From Veillonella absiana (GTDB taxonomy: Bacteria > Bacillota > Negativicutes > Veillonellales > Veillonellaceae), in assembly GCF_032970905.1 (NCBI RefSeq), contig NZ_JAWJZA010000004.1: DNA of 64,000 nt; one strand, 5' to 3'. The position numbers and the translations under genes were made by a program. This document shows, piece after piece, positions 42,291 through 50,627 of this stretch. Position 1 is the stretch's first letter, and each line of letters starts with the position of its first letter. Under the pieces are notes generated by a model. The model was given only the letters and a program-made list of their open reading frames with translations. It did not search any database and was not told where the DNA came from.

Positions 42291-43535
42291 TTGGAAAAAC
42301 GTGTTGTAATTACAGGCTTAGGTGCAATCACACCAGTAGGTAATGGTAAAGAAAACTTTTATAATGCATTGTTAGCGGGTCAATCCGGTATCGGACCTAT
42401 CACGCATTTTGACGCATCTGAATATGCAACTCGCATTGCTGGCGAAGTTAAAGATTTTGATGTAACAGAATTTGGTGTGGATAAAAAAGATGCTCGTCGT
42501 ATGGACCGCTCTTCTGCATTAGCAATTGGTGCAGCTGTTATGGCTGCAGATGATGCAAAATTAGCATTAGACGAAGAAGACCTTGATCGTTGTGGTACAG
42601 TTGTTGGTACTGGTATTGGCGGTATTGACTCTATCCACGATGTATATGTAACTTTGTTTGATAAAGGACCTGGTCGCGTTAGCCCCTTTGCAGTTCCTAT
42701 GATGATTGCAAATATGGTAGCTGGTCGTGTATCCATTCGTTTGGGCCTTCGTGGACCAGCGATTACTGATGTTACTGCATGTGCGTCTGGTACAAATTCT
42801 ATTGGTGATGCATTCCGTATCATTGCTCGTGGTGATGCAGATATTATGTTCGCCGGTGGTACAGAAGCTGCTATTTCTCCTGCAGCTGTAGCTGGTTTCG
42901 CTGCTATGAAAGCAATGTCTACTCGTAATGACGAACCTACTAAAGCATCTCGTCCATTTGATAAAGATCGTGATGGCTTTGTAATGGGTGAAGGCGCAGG
43001 TATCGTTGTTCTTGAAGAATTAGAACATGCTAAAAAACGTGGTGCTCATATCTACGCAGAAGTAGTAGGTTATGGTACAAATGGTGATGCTTACCATATC
43101 ACAGCTCCAGCTCCAGGTGGTTTACAAGCTCGTAAATGTATGGAATTGGCAATTAAAGATGCTGGTATTGATCCATCTGAAATTAACTACATCAATGCTC
43201 ATGGCACATCTACAGGTCTTAATGACTTGAACGAAACAAAAGCAATTAAAGAATTGTTTGGCGATCATGCAAAAGACATCGTTGTTAACTCTACAAAATC
43301 TATGACAGGTCATTTGTTAGGGGCTGCTGGTGCTATTGAAGCTATCGTAATGGCTATGGCTATTGAAACTGGTAAAGTTCATCCAACAATCAATTGTGAT
43401 AATCCTGATGAAGGTCTTGATTTAGACTACATTCGTGAAGGTGCTCGCGATTATAAAGTTAATTATGCTCTTTCTAACTCCTTTGGCTTTGGTGGCCATA
43501 ATGCGACATTACTTGTTCGTCGCTACGAGGACTAA
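42291..43535 (+). CDS. fabF: 3-oxoacyl-ACP synthase II
   Basis: 414 residues from a TTG at 42291 with GAGGTGG ahead, giving the standard beginning LEKRVVITGLGAITPVG. Catalytic Cys in VTACASGTNSIGDA, His in INAHGTSTGLND and MTGHLLGAAGAIEA are present. It elongates acyl-ACP by condensation with malonyl-ACP. The stop overlaps the rnc start by one base (TAATG). Confidence 0.97.
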   Translation: MEKRVVITGLGAITPVGNGKENFYNALLAGQSGIGPITHFDASEYATRIAGEVKDFDVTEFGVDKKDARRMDRSSALAIGAAVMAADDAKLALDEEDLDRCGTVVGTGIGGIDSIHDVYVTLFDKGPGRVSPFAVPMMIANMVAGRVSIRLGLRGPAITDVTACASGTNSIGDAFRIIARGDADIMFAGGTEAAISPAAVAGFAAMKAMSTRNDEPTKASRPFDKDRDGFVMGEGAGIVVLEELEHAKKRGAHIYAEVVGYGTNGDAYHITAPAPGGLQARKCMELAIKDAGIDPSEINYINAHGTSTGLNDLNETKAIKELFGDHAKDIVVNSTKSMTGHLLGAAGAIEAIVMAMAIETGKVHPTINCDNPDEGLDLDYIREGARDYKVNYALSNSFGFGGHNATLLVRRYED

Positions 43536-44278
43536 TGAGTGCCGCAAGGTCGCATAAGAATAAAATGACACAAGCTCGTGAAGTTTCCCTTCAGGAGCTT
43601 GTTAGTCGTTTACAATTGCCGACTCAAGATATTTCCCTATTGAATCGAGCTTTTACACATACATCTTATGCAAATGAACATAAATCTAAGAAGATTCAGC
43701 ATAATCAAAGGCTAGAATTTTTAGGTGATGCTGTATTAGATTTAATTGTAGGGGAGCATTTATTTAAAACATATCCTCAAATGACTGAGGGTGAACTGAC
43801 TAAAATTAAAGCGGCCACTGTTTGTGAGGATTCTTTAGCCTCTTGCAGTCGTGCTTTAGGGCTGGGTGAGTATCTATTATTAGGCCATGGGGAAAATAGC
43901 TCAGGTGGACGTCGACGTAACTCCATTTTAGCGGATACTTTTGAATGCTTGGTAGGATGTATTTATATTTCTACTGATTATGCTACAGCCATGCAGTTTG
44001 TATTGAGTCATTTGCAAGGATATATTGATCAAGCCATTGCCGGCAAGCGTGGTAAAGATTATAAGACTTTGTTACAAGAGTTTGTGCAACGAGATGGGGA
44101 AAAACATATTCACTATCAACTGTTAAGTGAATCTGGTCCCGATCATGCAAAAACATTCTGTATGGAGGTTCAAATTGATGGACAGTCCTATGAATCAGGG
44201 TCTGGTAAAAGTAAAAAATTAGCCGAACAACATGCAGCAGAAATGACATTAAAGTCATTAGATGCTATGAACGATTAA
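43535..44278 (+). CDS. rnc: Ribonuclease III
   Basis: 247 residues. Signature NQRLEFLGDAVLDLIVG, with GRRRNSILADTFE, forms the RNase III domain; a C-terminal double-stranded RNA-binding domain ends with GSGKSKKLAEQHAAEMTL. It processes rRNA precursors and double-stranded RNA. It starts inside the fabF stop, an order common in Firmicutes. Confidence 0.97.
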   Translation: MSAARSHKNKMTQAREVSLQELVSRLQLPTQDISLLNRAFTHTSYANEHKSKKIQHNQRLEFLGDAVLDLIVGEHLFKTYPQMTEGELTKIKAATVCEDSLASCSRALGLGEYLLLGHGENSSGGRRRNSILADTFECLVGCIYISTDYATAMQFVLSHLQGYIDQAIAGKRGKDYKTLLQEFVQRDGEKHIHYQLLSESGPDHAKTFCMEVQIDGQSYESGSGKSKKLAEQHAAEMTLKSLDAMND

Positions 44279-44301
44279 GGAGTGGATATCCGCTCCTTTT
44301 T
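44277..44301 (+). terminator. Intrinsic terminator after rnc
   Basis: AAGGAGTGG/CCGCTCCTT stem (one mismatch) with ATAT loop and five T, overlapping the rnc stop codon. Confidence 0.85.
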
Positions 44302-44330
44302 CTTATATAGTGGGATGATAGGAGGAGCAC

Positions 44331-45614
44331 ATGACTACACCAGTTAAAAAAAAATATGGTATGATTCCATTCTTTATTCCTCATTTGGGTTGTCCTCATA
44401 TTTGTGTCTTCTGTAATCAGACTAGAATTGCAGGTCATAATGATGTGTCGAAACATGAATTAGCTAGCAGTGTGGTGGTTAGTACAGAACCTATTTACGG
44501 AGAAGTAGATAATAAAGCTGGTGAAAGTATTAACTTGATTCAGATGCCACCAGGATTATCCCGTGCTGAGATTGCCCATACTATCCGCGAATATGTAGGA
44601 GATAATCGATCAAATAAATTCTGGGAAGTTGCTTTTTATGGTGGTAGCTTTTCGGCTATTTCACGTATATTACAAACAGAACTCTTGGTTGAGGCCAAGC
44701 GGGCTCTCGATGTAGGTCTCATTGATGGCATTCGATGTTCTACACGACCTGATGCGCTCTATGATGACGATATTGATTTCCTCTATGAACATGGTATTCG
44801 TACTGTGGAAATTGGTGTACAATCTATGAATGATGCTATTCTAGAGACATCCAAGCGCGGTCATACGGCACAGGATGTACGTGATGCAGTTAAACGCTTA
44901 CGGAATAAAGGAATTAAAATAGGATTACAACTTTTACCCGGATTACCAGGTGAAACGATGTATACTATTGTTGAAACAGCAGTTGAAATCTCAAAGCTAC
45001 AGCCGGATTTTGTACGTATTTATCCTGTATTGGTGATTGAAAACACTGAATTAGCTACTATGTATAGACAGGGATTATATGAACCACTAACGGTGGAGCA
45101 GGCAGTTAGATACTCTGCGTTTATGAAGACCTGGTTTGAAGACCATCACATAGAAGTTATCCGTACTGGCTTGCAAAGTACGGAAGAGCTTGATTTCGGG
45201 ACAGGCCTTGTGGCAGGTCCTTATGAGCCGGCTATGGGTGAACTGGTTGTGAATGAACAATGGAGAATACGCATTGAGGATTGTATAGTATCACATGAGC
45301 AATATTTTGAATTTCTGCGAAGCGCTATAAAATCGGGGTTATTTATACCGTTAAACCAAGATGATAATGTGGTAGATGACGTTTTAAGAGGTATTAGACC
45401 TCGATGTGTTAAGCCTCAGATTGTGATTACTTACCCCCAATCATTGACCTCAAAGATTCGTGGTGTTCGTCAATGTAATATGAAATACTTTGCTCAGTAC
45501 TATCCAGATTTTCAATGGTGTTGGCAGGTTAGAAAATCAGATGCTCATCATAGATTGAGTGTAAACAATCAAAGTGTATCTATTGATATAGATGATATAC
45601 GATATGTGATATAA
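44331..45614 (+). CDS. Elp3-like radical SAM protein
   Basis: 427 residues. The radical SAM cluster is in PHLGCPHICVFCNQTRIAG (CxxxCxxC), with the Elp3-like motifs AFYGGSFSAI, TRPDALYDDDIDFLYEHG, VEIGVQSMN and GLQLLPGLPGETM. This Elp3/YhcC-like family sits between rnc and smc in many Clostridia. Its substrate is not known; roles on tRNA are suspected by similarity to Elp3, but there is no acetyltransferase domain. GGAGGAG precedes the ATG. Confidence 0.85.
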   Translation: MTTPVKKKYGMIPFFIPHLGCPHICVFCNQTRIAGHNDVSKHELASSVVVSTEPIYGEVDNKAGESINLIQMPPGLSRAEIAHTIREYVGDNRSNKFWEVAFYGGSFSAISRILQTELLVEAKRALDVGLIDGIRCSTRPDALYDDDIDFLYEHGIRTVEIGVQSMNDAILETSKRGHTAQDVRDAVKRLRNKGIKIGLQLLPGLPGETMYTIVETAVEISKLQPDFVRIYPVLVIENTELATMYRQGLYEPLTVEQAVRYSAFMKTWFEDHHIEVIRTGLQSTEELDFGTGLVAGPYEPAMGELVVNEQWRIRIEDCIVSHEQYFEFLRSAIKSGLFIPLNQDDNVVDDVLRGIRPRCVKPQIVITYPQSLTSKIRGVRQCNMKYFAQYYPDFQWCWQVRKSDAHHRLSVNNQSVSIDIDDIRYVI

Positions 45615-45753
45615 TATATGGATAAGACTCTATATAAAAATGAAAATCATCGTTAGCATATATTCTGTACAGTAGTAAAATTTTGATTACTAGATGGATA
45701 TTTTCTATAGAGAGATATTTCTGATTTAATAGTTCAAAGGAAAGGAGGCAGCC

Positions 45754-48700
45754 ATGCAATTATTGCGTCTTGAGTTAAAAGGCTTTAAATCCTTTGCAGA
45801 CAAAACAATCGTTAAATTTTCACCAGGCATGACTGCCGTTATTGGTCCTAATGGTAGTGGCAAGAGTAACATCACTGATGCCATGAAATGGGTATTGGGC
45901 GAATCCAATGTGCGTAATTTGCGTGGTCAAAAGGCGGAGGATATCATTTTTTCCGGTACGGAAAAACGTAGACCTATGGGCGCTGCAGAGGTCACTTTGG
46001 TATTTAATAACTCCGATGGCCAACTTGATATAGATGTGACAGAGGTGGCTATCACTCGTCGCATTTACCGCAGTGGTGAAAGTGAATTCCAAATCAACAA
46101 ACGCAATTGTCGATTAAAGGATATTCACATGCTTTTGGCTGATACGGGTCTTGGTCGTGATTCCATGGCTATCATCGGTCAAAATAGAATCGATGCGATT
46201 TTGAATAGTAAGCCAGAGGAACGCCGTTTAATCTTTGAAGATGTGGCGGGTATTTCTCGATTTAAATTAAACAAAGAAGATGCATTACGTCGTATTGCTA
46301 CTACAGAGCGTAATATGGAGCGTATTCAAGACGTAATGGCTACCATTGAGGATCAATTAGAGCCATTACAAATCAAGGCGGAAACGACGAAAAAATATAT
46401 GGTCTTGAGTCGAGATAAACGAAATTACGATGGCGCATTGGGCTTTCACCAATATAAAACGTCAGATCGTTTGTTAACGCGTTTTGAAAATGAGCATATA
46501 TCCTATAATGATGAAGATAGCCAGTTACAAACGGAATTGTCCACATTGGATGCGAAACGTCATACATTGCAAGCCTCTACGAGTACTGACCAAGAACAGT
46601 TGAAGCAATGGGAAGCGGAATTTGCCCAGTACCAACGCGAGGAAGAACGCGTGGCGGGTCATCTTCGTTTATTAGAGGAACAGTTGAGTACAGCGCGTCG
46701 CGAATTTGAGGAAACCACAGCTCGTTTAAGTGAGCTGGAGGCCATCAAACAAGGTGAGGCGCAACAAATTCAAATCTTGGAACAGTTGATGTCTAAGGAT
46801 ACTGCTGAATTACAGGCGAAGGAATCTTCTTTAGGTACATTGGAATCTGACTATCAACAGGCTATGGCGGCAGTCAATGCTGAACAATCTCAGTGGCAGG
46901 CGGCACAGGATAAAATAGATAACCGTCAAGCAGAACATATGAATCTCGTGACCTCTATTGAATCCAATAAGGCAGCTATTCGTTCCCTAGCGGAACGTCG
47001 TCGTGAAACACAAGTGTTGGAAGCAACGCTAACAAAGGAAATTCAAGATGTTCAAGTGGAATTAGATGCAGCTAAACATGAGTTTGCCAATATCCATAAC
47101 AAGTTTACTGAATTGGGTGATCGACGCAAGTCCTTCATGGACGAAGAGCAACATGTGACAGTAACGATTCGTGAACAGCGTAAAGAACTGCAGAAATTGC
47201 GCAGTGATTTACAAAAGGCGCAAGGTCGATTGGAACTATTAGGCCAATGGGCAGAGCAACATGAAGGTTATCTAGAAGGTACGAAACATGTATTGAATGG
47301 TAAAGGACCGTGGCGTTCTGAATTAAAAGGTGCTGTTGGGGATGTATTTACTGTAAACGATACATTCGTAGTCGCTATTGAAACGGCCTTGGGTGGCAGT
47401 GTTAACCATGTTATCACTACTACGTCTAGAGCGGCGGCAGAGGCTGTGAATTACCTGAAATCAACGCAAGGCGGGCGTGTAACGTTCTTGCCGATGGAAT
47501 CTGTGAAAGGGCGGCCTTTTGATACACCAGCCCTAAAGGAACCAGGTGTTCTAGGCACTGCGATGGATTGTATTTCCTTTGATACGAAGTACAAGGATAT
47601 ATTCCAATATTTATTGGGCCGTACACTTGTTGTAGAATCCATGGAGCAAGCTATCCAAATTCAAAAAAAATACCATCAACAATTGCGGTTAGTAACGCTT
47701 ACAGGGGAACAATTCCAACCTGGGGGTTCTCTTACTGGTGGTGCTACCAAGCGCAAACGTAGTTCTGTGTTAAGCCGCAAGGATGAAGCACAACGTTTGG
47801 AATCAGATATTCAGAAATATATAGACTCTGAGGCGAAGATTACTCATAGCCTTCAGGAACTAGAATCTCGCCTCGTGATGATGCAAGAAGAACGTCGCGA
47901 AGTAGATGAACAATACCAACACATGAATCTCATCGTCGTTTCCAATGAAACGAAGGTAGACAATATAACTAATCAAATGGCTCGTAAAGAACGTGTGTTG
48001 CAAGAACAAGTACAGAAACTCGCTCAATTCGATGTAGAACAGACTACATTAGAACAGGCTATTGAAAGTACGGAACAAGCACTACAGGACCTAGCTGGTG
48101 ATGGAGAAGCTGGTTTAAACCAAGTGGAACGGATGGCCAAATTGTCAGCGTTGCAACAAGCTCAACAAGAGGCTTATGAGGCTTTCACTAATATGCGAAT
48201 GCAATGTGAACAATTGCGTCAGAACATGACGAGTCGGGAACAGCAACAGCGTGAACGTGAAGCATCGTTAGCATCCATGGATGAGCGTATGACACCATTA
48301 CAAAGTTCATTGCTAACTATTCAGACTCGATTAAATGATACATTGCCACAGGAGCAACAGAAATTGCAAGCGGAACTGGAAACGGTAAGCGCCAAGGTTC
48401 AAGAACTAGGCAAATTACGTGATGAGGCGTATACGAAGACCTCTGGGGCTCGCAAGGAATTGGAAGATATTCTAAGCACTCAAGAGGAACTGAATAAGCG
48501 GCATAAATTAGTGCAGAGCCGATTGCTCGATATGGAGGGCAAGCTGACACGATATCGCATGGAATGCGAGCGTGCTGTGGAAGAATTACAGGCCATGGGC
48601 TTTACCCTTGAGGAAGCGGCGCAATTATCCCTGGTTGGCTCCGTGAATGACTGGAAAGATGAGCAAGCTCGTTTGCTAGCTGAAATCACCGAGTTGGGCA

Positions 48701-49308
48701 CGGTTAATCCGAACGCCGTAGAGGAATACGAGGACACACAAAATCGCTATGATTTCCTTAATACGCAACATATGGATCTAGTGACGGCGAAGGAACAATT
48801 ACAGGCCGTTATTGCGGAAATGGATAAGGCTATGAGTACACAGCTCTTAGAGGTACTCGATATTGTAGGCATACGATTCCAAGAGGTATTTAGTAAACTC
48901 TTTGGTGGTGGTACAGCACAAATCGTGCAGACAAATCCTGATGACATTTTAACGGGTGGTATCGATTTCTATATTCAACCGCCGGGGAAAAAACGCCAAC
49001 AGTTGAGCCTGCTCTCGGGTGGTGAAAGAGCGCTCACGGTTATTGCTTTATTATTTTCGTTCTTGGATTATCGTCCAGCACCATTCTGTGTGCTCGATGA
49101 GGTTGATGCTGCACTGGATGAAGCCAATGTAGAACGATTTAGTCATTATTTGCATCAAGTGAATGGAGAAACGCAATTTATTGTTGTATCTCATCGTAAG
49201 AAAACGATGGAGGCAGCGGAAGTATTACAAGGTGTTACCATGGTGGAACGTGGGGTATCTCGTTTATTGACAGTAGCATTTGAAGATGTGAAAGGGGATC
49301 TAGCATAA
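45754..49308 (+). CDS. smc: Chromosome segregation protein SMC
   Basis: 1184 residues, full length. Walker A is GPNGSGKSNITDAMKWVLGE near residue 32. Long coiled coils occupy residues 165-500 and 680-1020. The hinge near 510-680 contains GAVGDVFTVNDTFVVAIET and LTGGATKRKR. The C-terminal head has the signature SLLSGGERALTVIALLFSF and Walker B PFCVLDEVDAALDEANV. It organises and separates chromosomes with ScpA/B (not in the window). AAAGGAGG precedes the ATG. The stop overlaps ftsY by one base. Confidence 0.98.
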   Translation: MQLLRLELKGFKSFADKTIVKFSPGMTAVIGPNGSGKSNITDAMKWVLGESNVRNLRGQKAEDIIFSGTEKRRPMGAAEVTLVFNNSDGQLDIDVTEVAITRRIYRSGESEFQINKRNCRLKDIHMLLADTGLGRDSMAIIGQNRIDAILNSKPEERRLIFEDVAGISRFKLNKEDALRRIATTERNMERIQDVMATIEDQLEPLQIKAETTKKYMVLSRDKRNYDGALGFHQYKTSDRLLTRFENEHISYNDEDSQLQTELSTLDAKRHTLQASTSTDQEQLKQWEAEFAQYQREEERVAGHLRLLEEQLSTARREFEETTARLSELEAIKQGEAQQIQILEQLMSKDTAELQAKESSLGTLESDYQQAMAAVNAEQSQWQAAQDKIDNRQAEHMNLVTSIESNKAAIRSLAERRRETQVLEATLTKEIQDVQVELDAAKHEFANIHNKFTELGDRRKSFMDEEQHVTVTIREQRKELQKLRSDLQKAQGRLELLGQWAEQHEGYLEGTKHVLNGKGPWRSELKGAVGDVFTVNDTFVVAIETALGGSVNHVITTTSRAAAEAVNYLKSTQGGRVTFLPMESVKGRPFDTPALKEPGVLGTAMDCISFDTKYKDIFQYLLGRTLVVESMEQAIQIQKKYHQQLRLVTLTGEQFQPGGSLTGGATKRKRSSVLSRKDEAQRLESDIQKYIDSEAKITHSLQELESRLVMMQEERREVDEQYQHMNLIVVSNETKVDNITNQMARKERVLQEQVQKLAQFDVEQTTLEQAIESTEQALQDLAGDGEAGLNQVERMAKLSALQQAQQEAYEAFTNMRMQCEQLRQNMTSREQQQREREASLASMDERMTPLQSSLLTIQTRLNDTLPQEQQKLQAELETVSAKVQELGKLRDEAYTKTSGARKELEDILSTQEELNKRHKLVQSRLLDMEGKLTRYRMECERAVEELQAMGFTLEEAAQLSLVGSVNDWKDEQARLLAEITELGTVNPNAVEEYEDTQNRYDFLNTQHMDLVTAKEQLQAVIAEMDKAMSTQLLEVLDIVGIRFQEVFSKLFGGGTAQIVQTNPDDILTGGIDFYIQPPGKKRQQLSLLSGGERALTVIALLFSFLDYRPAPFCVLDEVDAALDEANVERFSHYLHQVNGETQFIVVSHRKKTMEAAEVLQGVTMVERGVSRLLTVAFEDVKGDLA

Positions 49309-50243
49309 TGGCATTTGGATTCTTTAATAAGATTAAGGAAGGTTTGGAAAAGACTCGCAAGTCTTTTGTATCGAATGTAGAACGCGTAATTATTGGTTAC
49401 GCTCAAATTGATGATGATTTTCTAGATGATTTGGAAGCAGTCATGCTTCAAGGTGACTTAGGAATTAAAACAACAGAGTATTTGATGAAAGAAATCCGTC
49501 GTGGTGTTACAGAAGGTATTATCAACAATACTGGAGAGGTTATGCCATTTATGGAAGATCGTATTTCTGAAATGCTTGATGCACAAGAGGATGATATCAC
49601 CTTGCACCATCCTGAGGTAATCCTTGTGGTTGGTGTTAATGGTGTTGGCAAGACTACTACAATTGCTAAATTAGCTAACTATTATACTAAAGAAGGGAAG
49701 AAGGTTATCATTGCGGCAGGTGATACATTCCGTGCCGCTGCGGCAGATCAGCTTTCAATATGGGCAGATCGTGTAGGTGTGCCTATTGTAAAACATCAAG
49801 AAGGTTCAGATCCTGCAGCCGTTGTCTTTGATGCAATGGTAGCGGCTAAATCTCGCAATGCAGATTTAGTTATTGTTGATACAGCTGGCCGTTTACATAC
49901 AAAGGTCAACCTCATGGAAGAGTTAAAGAAAATTGGTCGCGTTGCTAATAATCATGTGGAAGGTGCACCGCACCAAACACTGTTAGTACTTGATGGTACA
50001 ACAGGTCAAAATGCGGTAAGCCAAGCAAAATTATTTGGACAAGCAGTACCTGTAAATGGTATTGTAGTAACGAAGCTTGATGGTACCGCCAAGGGTGGTG
50101 TAGTTATTTCCATCAAGGAAGAATTAGGTGTTCCTGTACGTTGGATTGGCGTAGGGGAAGGCATGGATGATTTGCGTCCTTTCAATGCGAGGGAATTTGC
50201 AAATGCACTATTTGATAAAGGAATGATGAGTGGTGACAAATAA
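49308..50243 (+). CDS. ftsY: Signal recognition particle receptor FtsY
   Basis: 311 residues. It has the NG domain only: the four-helix N part (LEAVMLQGDLGIKTTEYLM), G1 GVNGVGKTTTIAKLA, DTFRAAAADQL, G3 DTAGRLHTK, TKLDGTAKGG and the closing GVGEGMDDLRPF. The acidic A domain seen in Proteobacteria is absent, normal for Firmicutes. It docks ribosome-SRP complexes to the membrane. It is coupled to smc by a one-base overlap. Confidence 0.97.
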   Translation: MAFGFFNKIKEGLEKTRKSFVSNVERVIIGYAQIDDDFLDDLEAVMLQGDLGIKTTEYLMKEIRRGVTEGIINNTGEVMPFMEDRISEMLDAQEDDITLHHPEVILVVGVNGVGKTTTIAKLANYYTKEGKKVIIAAGDTFRAAAADQLSIWADRVGVPIVKHQEGSDPAAVVFDAMVAAKSRNADLVIVDTAGRLHTKVNLMEELKKIGRVANNHVEGAPHQTLLVLDGTTGQNAVSQAKLFGQAVPVNGIVVTKLDGTAKGGVVISIKEELGVPVRWIGVGEGMDDLRPFNAREFANALFDKGMMSGDK

Positions 50244-50616
50244 ATTTAACCGTCCATTTCTTTTAGAATACGTAGAATCTGAAAATACAGCCAATGGCTA
50301 TAATGTATGTCTAGAAGATATGAACAAAATTGTTGATTTAATTGAACATTTTGGTATCGAGTTATATCGACCTATTACACGTTTGTTGTTATCAAACTGG
50401 GCAGAGGTTAGTGAGCGTATTAATCACTATACAGAAGAAGAATGGGCTTTGGCTACAGAAATTCAAAAGAGCACACCAAAGCTTGATCGTTTTTCCGTAG
50501 CTATGCTTATGGAGGTCTTGGAAGGTGAAGATACTTATAACCAAGGCGAAAATGTAGGTACACGACTAACAGAGGCCGAAATGAAAGCTATCCGTAAAGC
50601 ACAGGATGAGCAATAA
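50233..50616 (+). CDS. Conserved-looking hypothetical protein after ftsY
   Basis: About 127 residues from a GTG at 50233 (a GTG at 50230 is one codon longer) that overlaps the end of ftsY. AAGGA is upstream. The product is acidic, with alternating helices (DMNKIVDLIEHFGIELYRPITRLLLSNW, PKLDRFSVAMLMEVLEG) and no membrane segment. I recognise no family. The codon use matches its neighbours and the frame is tightly packed between ftsY and uvrB, so it is very probably a real gene. Confidence 0.75.
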   Translation: MTNKFNRPFLLEYVESENTANGYNVCLEDMNKIVDLIEHFGIELYRPITRLLLSNWAEVSERINHYTEEEWALATEIQKSTPKLDRFSVAMLMEVLEGEDTYNQGENVGTRLTEAEMKAIRKAQDEQ

Positions 50617-50627
50617 GCAGGCAATAT

